64,000 nucleotides of DNA from Ypsolopha sequella (Eukaryota; Arthropoda; Insecta; Lepidoptera; Ypsolophidae), in NCBI GenBank assembly GCA_934047225.1, contig OW203989.1:1959977-2023976 (forward strand). The letters run 5' to 3'. Below are positions 1-12,007 of this stretch, piece by piece. A program made the position numbers and the translations under genes. Every line of letters starts with the position of its first letter. Position 1 is the first letter of the stretch. The notes under the pieces are model-generated. The model was given only the letters and a program-made list of their open reading frames with translations, was not told the DNA's origin and did no database searches.

Positions 1-302
1 GTGGACGTCTGGTTGTCGATGTGCGCGGGCGGATCCTTTTCGTACTTAAATAGTTCAATGTTTACGTGGTATTATTACTTCTGAAAATAAAGTTTATTAT
101 TTCTATAATTGTTATAGACTACTCCTATCGCCAGCAGTGGCGTGCACAGAACTTTTTGCTGGAAAAGCAAGCAATTGGTCAAGAACAACAATAAAAAAAT
201 ATGAAAAAATTTAAAAATCACGCTGCGAAGAACTTTATAAACTAAAATCGCACAATTACTGACAGATTCAGATGTTAGTGTGTAAAGTATTATAGTAGGG
301 AT

Positions 303-470
303 GTGCCTTGCCCGCGATCCCACCCGCGTTTATTCTGCCCCGTTTTCGGCTTGGGCGTTATTTTACTAACAACCCTTATGTCACTGCGAAGATAATAAAA
401 AACCGCATCCAAATCCGTTCAGTAGTTTCAGAGATGTGCGTGAATAAACAGACAGACGGAAAATAATTCT
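303..470. repeat. Dispersed insect repeat fragment
   Basis: The stretch contains a phrase close to 'AACCGCATCCAAATCCGTTC' followed by 'AACAGACAGACGG', wording that recurs in many insect interspersed repeats. No coding capacity or clear ends are seen, and the family cannot be named from sequence alone. Confidence 0.35.
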
Positions 471-1104
471 AAAAAATATCTTCTTTAGTCACACCCCCTT
501 TCTATTTTTATTACTTTTCTTCAATGTACAGACACACCGGGTTTATTATATGTATTGATTACAACGCAGTTGAAACACTTTTGAATAGGTCACCATATTA
601 CGTGCGCACGTATTTCTGTCCGTCCGTCCGTCTGTCCCCATTAAGAGACGCTACCAAAGGAGGCGCACATTTTCCAAAGGTTGCCAAATATCGGAATTAT
701 TTATACGGACTGACGTAAACAGTGCACAGAATCTGGATGTAAGCCAGTCTATTTGGGTGATTTACTCTATGTGTATTTTGTTTTAAGAGCATGACATCGC
801 AGATTTATAAATGACAAATTTAAAGCATGAAATTCTTTCAAAACATGTTATTGGTAGAATCGTAGTTGAGAGTATTAATAAACTTTATAATATTCCCCTA
901 TTTCCAATAATTTTTGAGTATTTCATAAAGTATAATTGTTGAAGGCATTTAGCATGATATAGGATTTATTTTATTTCATGAAATTGGCATTTGTCATATC
1001 TAATGAAATAAACAAAAATCATATTTTAGTTGAATAAACGATCTGCTCGTTTCTAGGATCGCAATGGCCAAAAAAGCCTTAATAACAAGAAAAATCTTTT
1101 CGTA
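471..1104. other. No recognisable gene
   Basis: AT-rich DNA with a short CGTCCGTCCGTCTGTCC run near 620, of the kind found inside insect repeats. I see no splice-linked coding frame. Confidence 0.5.
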
Positions 1105-1490
1105 ACGAAGATCTCAAGAATAGTCCGAAAACGACTGATAAAAGTTTACATCTGGAGCAATTCGTTGTATGGTAGTGAAAGGTGGACGAGAAAGAGGTCG
1201 GACTCATTTGTAAGAATTAGCTGGTCCGAGAAAAAAAAACTAATGACGAAGTGCTGAGAATTCTAGAGGAAGAAAGATGTTTGTTAAAAACCATTGAAAA
1301 TCGAAGAGGGAAGATGATAGGACCTCGATTCGACTTGACAGTTTCTTGAATAATATAATAGGAGGAAAAGTCGAGGGAATAGAGTAAGAGGGAGATCTAG
1401 ACGCACATACTATACTCAAGTGAAAGAGAAAGTTTATGTCATGTGAAGAGGTCAAATCATTAGCAAAAGAAAGTTTTAGCAGCTTTTGGC
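1105..1490 (+). pseudogene. Non-LTR retrotransposon reverse transcriptase, C-terminal fragment
   Basis: Read in pieces on the plus strand, this gives the region that follows the catalytic domain in many insect LINE polymerases. 'LYGSERW' matches the usual LYGSETW block, followed by 'EEERCLLKTIENRRGKMIG' and then a KEKVYVMSCEEVK-like stretch. The frame is broken by several stops and shifts, and the catalytic palm is absent, so this is a dead 5'-truncated copy. The clade cannot be fixed from this part. Confidence 0.6.
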
Positions 1491-1892
1491 CACTAGCTCG
1501 CGGGCTAATAGATTTGCTTCTGTCACTGGAAAACAATCTGAGCTCTGGCATTGCTATAGCAATATCAATTTTATCGAGTTTTTCGGGGAGATATGAAGGC
1601 TTTTTTTCAGAGTCTGACTGTCAATGAACGAGAGCTCGTAACGTCTAGACTCCAGCATAGACTTTCCATATTTTTGGATGAGATCCAAGACTCTTCGGTT
1701 GTTTGTGTTAGAATCCAGTATACTACTAACGCCAGAGCAGCGAAGGCTAGACGCGATTTATGAAATACGACGCGAACTATTTTTATAACGCGACACATTT
1801 CTACAAACCCAGGAATTAAATAACATTCGGTAGGTAAAAAAGTGTATGAGAAAAGCAGATGTGCTTCCATTTATTCACAGACCTAGTGTCGA

Positions 1893-2315
1893 TTAAGAGA
1901 GAGGAGGCCTTCCTTTATCAACAGTTTTTGAACGATTGTACTGAATCTACCACAGACGCAATCAATATGAAACTTATCATATATGTTTTTTCAAACCTTT
2001 ATCTTTACGTTGTAAGTAGCGTTACCTAATTGGAGAACTTTCGCTCGATAGATTTTATTTTTGAAAATAGTCTCTTTTCGAGCGTTTTTTTGGTTTTGCG
2101 TTTAAATTTGATTTTTATGTGTCATATTTTACTATTAATACGGAAATCTTGTTTATTAACCAATGTTAGTTCAAAAATGACTTTTATGCAATATTGTAAT
2201 TTTAGTCGAATCGTTTCGCGCGCATTTAGGCGCACGCGATTTTCAACTTTATGACAGTTAGTCTACGGGTTATAATTGCAAAGCCGCTGTGCGCCTAAGG
2301 AAGGCCTCGTCTTAA
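1893..2315. mobile_element. TTAA-bounded MITE
   Basis: Starts and ends on TTAA (1893-1896 and 2312-2315). Imperfect terminal inverted repeats share AGGCCTTCCTT next to the TTAA. There is no coding capacity. TTAA target duplication is typical of the piggyBac superfamily, but the inverted repeats are short, so the class is an inference. Confidence 0.5.
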
Positions 2316-2777
2316 AACTCAATAACCAATTAAAATGTATGATATCGCTTTCTCTATGTCAAGCAAAACATAAAGGAAAACATGATTCTATATTGTAGGT
2401 GAGCCGCGATCTTATCAGTCTTATGAAGTGTCATTGTGTAGCTCTTATTAAGGCGAATGGATACGCCAACTGCAATTTGGACCTGTCTTTGAAGGCCTAC
2501 TCCTCCCACACGGGTGGTCCAAAAACTTTCATAAAAATATATGATAAGCATAATAGAGTCAAAAATATTTTTTAAGTTTCATAAACAGTTTTTCTATTTT
2601 TAGTTTTGACAAAAAAAAAATCGAAAGTCATCGAAAGTTTCACATGATTAACACAAGAATTCTCTTACTCCATCCAGACGCCTAAAGCGATTTTAATCAT
2701 TATTTCACCAAATTATAGGAAATTTTTAGATCTAAAAAGTTTAAGTTCAAAATTTTTTTTTCGTTCATGGCGTCCAT

Positions 2778-3004
2778 GTGAAAAGTATTATTTTCTCCTA
2801 ATTTGCGCTAGCCGGAGACGCAGTGGTGGCGTAACAGCCACTTTTCAAGGCACGCTGAAATGAACATTATTTCAATGTCGTTTCCGTTGATATTTGAAAC
2901 GACATTGAAATAACATATCAGGCTGCAATGCAAAGTGGCTGTTACGACAAGAAAATTTCTGCGTCTCCGGATAGCACAAAATAGGAGAACATAATACTTT
3001 TCAC
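2778..3004. mobile_element. Fold-back MITE, almost fully palindromic
   Basis: The left arm begins GTGAAAAGTATTATTTTCTC and the right arm is its close reverse complement. Both arms contain the CCGGAGACGCAG block and a GGCTGTTACG block, and the centre holds a second inverted ATTTCAATGTCGTTT. The 227-bp unit would fold into one long hairpin with few mismatches. No open frame is seen. Confidence 0.75.
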
Positions 3005-3734
3005 AAGGTGATCGTCATTCGATAAAAAAAATGTGTGATATTTTTGTTACTATATCTAACCATCAGAGTACTGTTCGAAAAATCAGTAATTATTTCTAAC
3101 TTCAGTAATTTTTTTTAAAGCAGACATGGTAAGTTATTTGTAAAGTCAAAAAATAATTGATTTGTGAAACTTCACAGCGAGATATTGGGAGATAAGTGCT
3201 GTATATTTAATTTTAATTTCTATCCACCACCGAGATAAAACGAAGCAAGAAACGGCTGACCGCATCATTTTGCTGGTGGACGCGCCTTAACCAGCAATTA
3301 ATTACGACGCATTTTGATAAGCAATAAAAAAGCTCCATATTAAGACGACCCTGCCCTGACATGACAAGCGATTGAGTCAATTTTGATAGAGTTCATGGTC
3401 ATGAAAACTTCTTTAGGCGAACTCTTTAGGTTGAGCAATATTTGTTAGGGGACAATGTTATAGGTTCGCGTCACCGAAATGCTATGACGCGTTTCGCTTG
3501 TCCAGCAGTGAAAAGTTTTTACTTCTGTCGGCAGTCTCCGTGACTGAAGTTTTTTTTTTTCTAGTTTATCTCTCTTTGGTATCTCTGGGATTCTGAGTAG
3601 AATACGCCAATTTTTTTAATAAAAAATCAATATTTGGTAAATTCGTGTGCGGTGTCAAATAAAGCAGATAACATTTCCATTTATGGAACCCGAACAGCAT
3701 GACTGTTGACTTACACTTTACAAACTGTAGAAAT
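3005..3734. other. No recognisable gene
   Basis: AT-rich unique-looking sequence. The short frame at 3566-3811 (-) runs into the adjacent SINE and has no family resemblance. Confidence 0.45.
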
Positions 3735-3930
3735 GAATCCTGAGGTCGTAGGTTCAAATCCCGTAGGAGCACATTTGTGATCGGTCTGCGTACTTTTTGT
3801 GCCCAAAGCACCTATAGTACGGCGATAGGGCTCACGATCCATCACGCTGGGACGTAATCGTCGTTGAAAAGTGGGTCCACACTCGGAAATACCTCTGCTA
3901 CCCTTCTCGGGGATTCATGTCATGACTATG
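3735..3930 (+). repeat. tRNA-derived SINE (type 1), partial
   Basis: Contains the polymerase III B-box GGTTCAAATCC, then the family body: GTAGGAGCACATTTGTG, GGGACGTAATCGTCG, GGGGATTCATGTCATGAC. The A-box end is missing or decayed. Related copies in this window lie at 4826-5457, 26582-26869 and elsewhere. Confidence 0.65.
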
Positions 3931-4825
3931 TACTTTTTTCATGTCGGTATGCGGCCTCTTGCATGCCACGCTCCCTGACGCCGGCGCCCGCGCCGATTGT
4001 TTCATTGCGCCGCGGAGTCTCATCATCTCGTTACAGGCTGTCAGCAGGAGACCATCTATCATGCACTTTGCGTTTTGTCTCTCCATTAGTTGACAGATAA
4101 ATTTGATGAATGAGGAGTTTTGTAGTAAGAGTATATAATACGAGTATGAGGTAGTGTTAGTTGAAATTGACCATAGGAGTTTAAATTTTTTTTGAGAAAT
4201 CTTTTGATTAATTTGCGCTAGTGCTGATTCCTTGAGCAGTAGTTCAGTTGGTGAAGAAAAACACCGTGAGGCACGCATGTGTAGCGGGATATTGTAAATT
4301 ATTAATATTTTCAATGCAAGTGCTCGTAAAGGCCCACTTTATTTGCATCAAAACCGAACAGAAAGTCGATTACTTTGCCCTAGGGCTTTTTTATTATTAT
4401 TTTTTTTATTTATTTACAATGGTTGGCTAACCTGCAACTTTTTCTGTGTACCATAAATTTTATACTTCTTTTTCCACTGTTTAACGGCTCTGGATACAGT
4501 CCTTTTAAGCCAATCATAATTTAAAGTACACAAGATTATATTTGTTTTATTTCCTCACACTATGCATTGAAAAACGTAGTAAGTATGATACACGGGCGTA
4601 AGAGCAATAAATTACTCGGTTACGTTTAAAACACTCGCTACGCTCGTGTTTTAAATCGTCCTCGTAATTTATTCCTTTTTCCTTGTTGCATAAACTACTA
4701 TAATATATCCATAAGTTCATGATGAACTTCCGCAAAGAATCAATAATAAAATTCGTCAATTTACAAACGGCGTTGTCTGTTTCCCCACGCTCGCTGTTTT
4801 ACATTATACAATATGCCTGCCACGT

Positions 4826-5457
4826 ATACATCGTCACGACATCAATCCCCGAGAGGTGTCAGAGGTGTTTTCGGGTATGGACAATTAGATTTGGAGGCGG
4901 TGAAATTGTGTGTACCGGATGACTATGTGCACAGGCGCCGGATGCCGCTTCTTTTCGCGGTGCCCCACGGGAGGACCAATTTGCTCGGAAAAGCACATTT
5001 GACACGCACCATGCGCACACTAAATTTGGTCGCGGAGAAAATTGACCTTAACCACTGTTCTCTGAGCGAGTTCGTATGTGGGTTTTAGGTTACTGAAAAA
5101 TTGATGTATTAGTTGTTATTTAGGTTGTTTATGTTAAATTAAGTTGGTTAACTTCTTACTCTATTGTATTAGGATTACCTGTAATAATAGCTGTTATATG
5201 TAAATAAATTAATTCATTCATAAATGAAAGCCGCAATTCACACTTGTACGCCCACGTTTCACTGACGATTATTACGTTTCGAAACGTGATGGGTGAAATC
5301 TATCGCCGTACTTCGGGCACAAACATGGACCCATAGCGTAACATGCCTTCCGAGGCACCCACCAGACCTAATATAAATGTGCCGCTTCGGGAATTGAACC
5401 CGCGACCTCCGGATTAGTATTCGAGTATTCAAACCACTAGACCACGGACGCGGCCAC
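4826..5457 (-). repeat. tRNA-derived SINE (type 1), split by a LINE tail
   Basis: Read on the minus strand, the head carries an A-box TGGTCTAGTGG and a B-box GGTTCAATTCC, both matching the polymerase III consensus. The body continues to about 5239. The distal part is found again at 4826-4881. The 350 bp between them is a LINE 3' end, and CAATT appears on both sides of it. Confidence 0.65.
4887..5233 (+). pseudogene. LINE 3' end inserted in a SINE
   Basis: The frame ending at 5088 gives 'HGRTNLLGKAHLTRTM', then '...LVAEKIDLNHCSLSEF' and a stop. This is the style of the extreme C-terminus of many insect LINE polymerases. A short AT-rich 3' region with AATAAA near 5204 follows. Flanking CAATT copies (4882-4886 and 5234-5238) look like a short target duplication. 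Only about 65 codons remain. Confidence 0.5.
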
Positions 5458-7000
5458 TCCCTTCTAATGTAAATCTGAATGTTGGTTTGTTTGTAAGCTT
5501 ATAATAAGCTATAACTACGCATCCAATCAACGAGTCGAAATGAAAAGACATACGATATAAATTAGTCAAATCCCTAGCACTTACTATGCTAAAACAAAAG
5601 ATACACGTGGAAACACAAGAGGTCGATCAAACAACTTAAACAACAGGGGCAAGTCTAACGAACATTAAAAAAAAAACCTATTTGATAAAATAAACGAGGA
5701 AGTCTTCTCTTAAAAAACTTTCTCTGAAAAATCAAATACTTAATATTCAAGATATTTTATCAAAAACAATTACTTGTCTCGATGGCGATACAACGACTTT
5801 CAGTCAGTAAATCAAAGAGAAAGCGAAACAATAAACCGAAAGACACTTCAACTAACACGAGTACAATTTTGAGTTATTTAGTACTGAACCTATTATCAAT
5901 AATGGTTTCAATAATTACTGTGATGAACACACTGCTATAGTAATCTTAAATAACCTTAGATAAGAGGCCACCATCAACGCGCGTGGTAATATACATGTGT
6001 ATTATTGTTATTCTCGATATTATAATAAAAGTGATAGTTCTGACATTAGTTCTAGAGTGACTCTTGTTGATTTTTAGAACATGTTTATAGTGATCAATAT
6101 AAGAAAGAAGAACAAATAAAAGAGAAACAAGTTCTTCCATGTATACAAATACAAAACTAAATCATATTCGACGCCACATAAAGGGAAAAATTTTAATTTA
6201 AAATTATCAAAATAACGATGTATCCAAAAACAAAAATATCAATACGAGGAATTTAACTAAACTTTCCACGAATATTAAACAACAACCATCACATTACACA
6301 TGAAAACGAAAAAATAACCGGCGGAAGTCTAGAAAAACCTCAAACGTTTTGGATCTTTTCCATTCTGTAGTCATTTCGCGTGATCTAAATCTCCACCAAA
6401 ATATAATAATTCTGCCCGGTGTAAATATAAACAAGACACGCACCTCAGTCGACATCTTGGCACTAGTACTGTTGAAAACCCTCATGCCAAAAATCTCGCC
6501 GAAATCCAACCACATCTCGAGTCACCACAACTTGTAAATTTTCGTCAACTCATTTTACACGATATAACTTCAAAATCACTAACGAAACTATAATTCAAGC
6601 ACTGGAATATCTTTTAAAATAGAACTGGTGTTGTCAAAGAGAAGGAAGTGTCAATTGAAAGCGCGGACAATGATAAGAGAAGCACAAACTTGGTCGGACA
6701 GAAGTCACCAACTGACCGCGATGCGATTGCGCGCACGCACGTCTCCGCCTCATTATTTAATAGCCAGATAAAAGATTATCTATTGAAGCGTCCTCGGTCA
6801 ATGCGACGTTGAATTACGTATTTATCGCTGAATGGAGAACGGGAGCTATGAGTGCTACTGGTACATGCGGTATGCCTGGAGCGACAATTTGTACTGGGAC
6901 TTTGAAGTGTTATCGAATATAGTACTTAATATCGACATCTAATGTGATAAGTCCATGATTGATGATAAGACGCGTTGAAGTGTTTTTTTTTTCTTTGTAG
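5458..7000. other. No recognisable gene
   Basis: About 1.5 kb without a family I recognise. A GC-richer patch at 6650-6850 might be regulatory, but nothing in it is diagnostic. Confidence 0.4.
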
Positions 7001-7292
7001 TTAAGAGGCAATTCTCTGGATTTGTAACAAAATATTAAGAAATAATTATAACAGCTAAAATAAAACTTTTAGCTAACAGCAATGTATACCAATAGTTCAC
7101 TAATTGCATAAACGTATTTTTAATGATATTATGGTAGCTTCAAAATAATTGGATTTTCCATAAGCGTAATCTAAGGTTATTTTAGAAATTGACGGCTAGT
7201 GTCACGACTATGGAAAAGCCAATCATTTTTATAGCTATCGTAATATCATTGCGCGATTTTCAAACGTGCGTAATGAGTGACGCACGTTTGAA

Positions 7293-7878
7293 AGTGTGAC
7301 GGTGAAATTGATAGAGTGAATGTGGGAAATAAAGTGAACAAAGCCCTGCATTCCTTTATGGGCAGCCAAAATGTGACTGCAAAGGCACGATTGGCAGTTC
7401 ATAACGTAGTGTTGGCTCCTACACTTATGTATGGTAGTGAATGTTAGGTATGGCAAGATAAAGATCAAAGTAGACTGAATGCAGTGGAAATGCGTTCCTT
7501 ACGAATTATGTGGTTTGACATTGAATGATAGAGTGAAAAATATCGACATACGGGATCGTTGCGGCCTGAAAGATGTAGTAACTAGAATAGAAAAAGGAAT
7601 GCTTGGTTGTTTTGGACATTTAGATTGGATGAATTAATGTAGAGTGACGAAAGAAATTTACAGTCGCAAGTCAAAGGTAGAGCTCTAGGCCGCCCAGAAA
7701 GAAGGACGTATGCTGACCAAATTGGCGATATATTGAAGAAGTGCAGTGTCAAAAGTATCCAAAATAGAAGAGCTTTTATGACTAGATTGATGGATGTGGA
7801 AGAGGCGTGTTAGGATCGTATCAGATGGAAATATGTAGTCTTTGCCTATCCTTCTGGGAGACAGGCGTGAGAATATGT
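7293..7878 (+). pseudogene. RTE/endonuclease-RT LINE, C-terminal fragment
   Basis: Plus-strand reading gives 'ALHSFMGSQNVTAKARLAVH', then 'LAPTLMYGSEC', a stop, 'QSRLNAVEMRSLRIM', 'LNDRVKNIDIRDRCGLKD' and a RRTYADQIGD-like block. This is the stretch after the palm domain in a very common arthropod LINE. Stops and small shifts kill it. A second copy of the same segment sits in the survivin intron (44637-45560). Confidence 0.8.
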
Positions 7879-7911
7879 ATAAAAATATAATCAAAAATAT
7901 GTTGTATTTTC

Positions 7912-8244
7912 AATAAGGGTCGGTGTTCCGAGATTCGGGGTTCGGGGTTATGGCTTTTTAAGACGGTAAAAATTCAAATTTCTGAACAAAATAAATACCA
8001 CTTGTTACCTCACAAGATGAAGTGCAGGTTCATTGCAGCGCTACGGGTGTAACCTGAACTTGACATCCTGTTTTTTTTTCTGACGTTACTATACATTAGT
8101 GCCAAGATTTTTTTTAATGAACCTGTACTTCATCTTGTAAGGTAACAAGTGGTATTTATTTTGTTCAGAAATTAATATTTTACTATCTTAAAAAGCCATA
8201 ACCCCGAACCCTGTTTTGCTCAATCTCGGAACTCCGACTCTTAA
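7912..8244. mobile_element. TTAA MITE, nested copy
   Basis: Shares its ends with the element at 58105-58514: GGGTCGGTGTTCCGAGATTC on the left and GGAACTCCGACTCTTAA on the right. The right TTAA (8241-8244) is intact; the left reads ATAA. Its inner arms pair over a stretch containing GATGAAGTGCAGGTTCATT, so most of it can fold. It lies inside the larger element at 7001-8278. Confidence 0.65.
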
Positions 8245-8278
8245 TATTTTGTTACAAATCCGAAGAATCGACCCTTAA

Positions 8279-8842
8279 GTCGCAGATTTTAAAATTATTT
8301 AATATGTTTCGTTTATTTAACACATTTGAACATTACATTTGTTAATTCAAAAAAAATTACTAATCCCAAAATCAAAAAGTATTTTCGAGATATAAGCGAT
8401 TATACAAGAGTAGATAACACAATACTAGAGGTGTTCATTTGATAACATTTACCCTACAAGCAGGACGGTCTACTCATGATTATGAAAAAAATGTACTACC
8501 TGTAGAGTGCCAAATCTTAAATCGAAAATAAATCAGAAAGATAATATCTACTCGACCAAAATGTATTATAAACAGCTTTTTCTTTTGCTATTTCAGGTTT
8601 TGCCCCATTGTAAAACTTGTTGATATTACAAATGTTTTATTATATAAAGTCTACTGAGCTATGGTTGTAGTACTGTGTGCACACGCACTTTTTCTAACTA
8701 GTGTGCGTAACCTCGGGAGCGCACGCGCAACACACACCAAACACGCGGATCTGTACACGTCACTAGTACAACTATTAGCCAAGTGTACTTCGTAGGATAT
8801 AACATCTGTAATTGGTAGAACACCCCGTTTCAAAGAAGAAGG
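8279..8842. other. No recognisable gene
   Basis: AT-rich sequence without repeats or frames that I can name. Confidence 0.45.
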
Positions 8843-8990
8843 TTATCCTCTTAACAAGGTACAAATAGACGGGTAACATTAAATGAAACCTAATACTGTA
8901 CTGATCATACTGAACAACTCTCACAAAAAAATTATCATCTTAACAAGGTGCAAATAGACGGGTAGCGTTAAATGAAACCAAATACTGTAC
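8843..8990. repeat. Two-copy direct repeat, 89-bp spacing
   Basis: A segment running from TTATC(C/A)TCTTAACAAGG through ACTGTAC occurs at 8843 and again at 8932 with a few substitutions. Confidence 0.6.
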
Positions 8991-9293
8991 AATTCTCCCA
9001 AAATGGCCGCGAAAATTAAAAATATATAAATATTTTCGTTGTAAGTATGTCTCTTTCAAATTGTCTGTCCTACAATATCCATAATGATGAACGCCCGGTT
9101 TCCAACATGATGCCAGCTAACAAAGAGATAATTCTGAGGTCTGTAACCGGCCCACATTCTGTAGATAAATGTTGCCAACGAGATATGAATATCTTAGAGG
9201 ATGTGCAAATACCTACCGAATCTAATTATACATAATACGGAGATTACGCCGATAATGCTATTGAAATGGAAGCTTCTAGAAAATTTGTTGCTA

Positions 9294-9333
<40 letters not shown>
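9294..9333 (+). repeat. (GAT)n microsatellite
   Basis: About 13 nearly uninterrupted GAT/ATG triplets. Confidence 0.9.
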
Positions 9334-9929
9334 CGGTAAAATATTAAATATATTATCCACATTTGTATAAAATTCCTTTAAAAAGTTATTTAGAGGACGA
9401 GCGCGCTCCATAGAAAACAGAATTTAATCATATTTTGGACCAAAGGTTATCAAAACTCGATGACTTTTTGTAGATAGGATATAGAAACTAACATCTAGGG
9501 TTGTGGATAGGCAGTTTCCCGACACCTAATTTAACACAAACACTCGTATTTTCGATAAAAAAGAACTCAACATTAGCTAATTTTTCAAGACAATATCATA
9601 CCACCAATTGGAATAGTAATGAATTTTCTACATATTTACACATCTACCACAATAGTTGAATAAACACAGAACTAATATAAAAGTAATGAGCTCGCGCGAT
9701 CTAGCGATACAGTCCTCACTGGTCGAGCATTACTTTCGGAATTTGCATACCACGCTTGGGCATATTTCCATCCCAAAAACATAAGAATAAAAGGTTTCAT
9801 GAAGTTTCGGCAAACGAAAACTCGTAAACTAAAGACTCGATCTTGTCGTTCTAACGTCAGTAGGATTTTTCCCTAGAGTTTAGATTAGAGAAAAACAACT
9901 ACTCGTATATTATGTGCTAGCGATAAGGT
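9334..9929. other. No recognisable gene
   Basis: AT-rich, with no family resemblance seen. Confidence 0.45.
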
Positions 9930-10060
9930 TTACGTTGGGACGGACAATCGTCGGTGAAAAGGGGATGTAAAAGTGTTAACTGTTCAGGGACAGTCCGGAA
10001 ACGCCTCTGACAACCCCTTGGTGTATGTGTCGTGACGAATATTTGAGTAAAGCACAATTT
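9930..10060 (+). repeat. SINE type 1 body fragment
   Basis: Resembles the middle and distal part of the SINE at 3735-3930: GGGACGGACAATCGTCGGTG, then a CCGGAAACGCCTCTGACAA stretch and GTGTCGTGACGAA. The tRNA-like head is absent. Confidence 0.5.
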
Positions 10061-10384
10061 CCCGCGACAAATAACCAGGCGTGCAGCCCTCATGAGAGTT
10101 CGCCTTCAGTTCGCACTCAAGACTATTAAAGTTTTTAAGTGTAAATCAAATAACATGTGTACAGCGAAGACGTCAGCGAATCATTGCCAAGATGAATCAC
10201 GCACGCGACGCGAGCGGGACCAGTCACACGTGGCAAGGCAAGATATATTACGAATAGTACAGGAGGCGCTGATAATAACAATCACGTCATTTTATTAAGC
10301 AAATATTGTTCGTATTTTAATTTAGTGTCAGTTACTTATGTCAACGTCTCGCTAGCTACAGCTGTTGCGTTTACCTAGAACAGA

Positions 10385-10615
10385 GGGCCTATTATGTATC
10401 TTTAGTTGCCATCTGGACTTGGTGTCTATCATCAAAAACATAGATATACTATCTAATTCCGATTGTCTAAGGACATGTTCGCACTTGAAGTGACGACACA
10501 GTTCTTAAATAGTTCAATACCGACTAATGGCAATTTTGAAAGTTCCGTTTTTCGCTATGTTTTTGATGATAGGCACCTAGACCAGTTGGCAACTAAAGAT
10601 ACAGAATAGAGGGGC
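10385..10615 (+). mobile_element. 230-bp MITE family X, copy 1
   Basis: Left end GGGCCTATTATGTATC, right end ACAGAATAGAGGGGC. The inverted inner ends share CTATCATCAAAAACATAG and its complement. At least three full copies and one end fragment are elsewhere in this window (12697-12785, 12844-13074, 41890-42120, 48327-48556). No protein is encoded; the short frames it contains are identical between copies only because the DNA is. Confidence 0.8.
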
Positions 10616-11541
10616 AGGTCAAGTCTAAGTTTGATGTCGTCTGGTGGCATAAAAGCAACGTGTAAACAGTTTGTCATTTCAAAGGCAGTGCATCTGGTGA
10701 GTGTAGGGCAATATATAAAGGAATCAGCCTCGTTATTATCGCTTGAGTGAAGTCCCTCTCTTGCAACTTCACATAGTTTTGGCCCAGAGGATGTACAACA
10801 TTTCCATAACAAAATGACGGGTTTTTTTTTTTCTTCAGCGCCTCCTGGATCACAAATTATTAACGGTGCCTCAGCATGACAGGCTACCTACTGATAGTTC
10901 TTATTGCGGCGTCATGGCCGTCAAAATTACTAGTGTAAGTAGGGATTTGGATGTAAAACTGTAATGTAAATGTACTGGTAAATGAAACCGACAACTTGAA
11001 ATGACCGTTCACATTGCGTAACTTGGTCAATCTATTTTATAAAAGTAATATAGATAGTAGACTATACTTCTGGTGGACATGTTTAGCAAAAACGCAATAG
11101 CAGAGATAATAATAATACTAAAATAGCTTTAAGTTCACTCGATAGAAAAAAAGTTACATCAAAATTTTATGTTTTTCCAGTTTTAAAGGGCTTTCCTTAA
11201 ATCATACAACCTTGAATGTAATAAAAATAAGTGAACAAATGACCCCTTAGGTAAGTTTTAGAATATTTTTATAACTTCATCTAAAAGCAGAGTTATTAAA
11301 TAAAAACTCAGTTTTTCGTGAGCGCGTGTTTCTTGGTGGTCGTAACAGCTACGGCTAAACTAAAATGAACGTCATAGAGTTCAGTTCTATTCTGACTGAT
11401 GCAAAATGAGGTGGACAATCTGACTTTATAATATGTTACCACCATACCCGATTTTAGGACGAACTAGTTAGGCCTAGGACAAACTAACGGAAGTCCTTCA
11501 GCGCAGAAGAGAGCCGGTAGGTAGATAAGGTTAGAAGTAAT
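10616..11541. other. No recognisable gene
   Basis: Unassigned, mostly AT-rich sequence. Confidence 0.45.
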
Positions 11542-11897
11542 AAAATAAACTTTTAACAAAAAAATAGCAACCGACTTCAATAGTAACAGCAGTCATTCAC
11601 TAAAAAGTTAATAATAATTCTATAAAGACCGATGGTACCGAAGCAACACTTTTGCCGACTTCTTTCTTCCTGAAACGTTATGTTATCTAGAAGTCGGCGT
11701 TCTTATATTGGCTTTTATGTTGCTATATCGTAGGAAATACGCCGACTTCTAGATAACATATTGTTTCAGGAAGAAAGAAGTCAGCAAAAGTGTTGCTTCG
11801 GTACCATCGGTCTTTATAGAATTATTATTAACTTTTTAGTGAATGACTGCTGTTACTATTGAAGTCGGTTGCTATTTTTTGTTAAAAGTTTATTTTT
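11542..11897. mobile_element. Long perfect-hairpin fold-back element
   Basis: Arms of roughly 155-160 bp are almost exact reverse complements. The left arm includes AAATAGCAACCGACTTCAAT, GATGGTACCGAAGCAACAC and TCTAGAAGTCGGCG; the right arm repeats these inverted. The loop is only about 40 bp around 11720. High arm identity suggests recent insertion or ongoing correction between arms. No coding capacity. Confidence 0.85.
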
Positions 11898-12007
11898 TAG
11901 TGTTGCTGGGTTAAATTGTGAAGTATTGGTAGTTCTTGCAAACGTGCTGTTAATATGAAACGAAGTTCAAGTGAGTATAAGTAGCTATGTTTGAGTAGCT
12001 TCCTGCT

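Larger units (their letters stand above)
7001..8278. mobile_element. TTAA-bounded inverted-repeat element, 1.28 kb, with nested insertions
   Basis: Begins TTAAGAGGCAATTCTCTGG at 7001 and ends with the reverse complement of TTAAGGGTCGATTCTTCGG, with TTAA at 8275-8278. The two ends share about 33 of 40 bases, including GGATTTGTAACAAAATATTA. Inside lie a LINE fragment (7293-7878) and a smaller TTAA MITE (7912-8244). No transposase frame remains. Confidence 0.6.

Noticed and set aside
4813..5088. 91-codon frame as a host gene
   Set aside because: It starts inside SINE sequence, and its end resembles the C-terminus of LINE polymerases.
5393..5457. Functional tRNA genes at 5.4, 17.2, 20.4, 26.8 and 31.3 kb (A- and B-boxes present)
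   Set aside because: Acceptor and anticodon stems do not pair, and each box pair continues into a SINE body shared by several loci.
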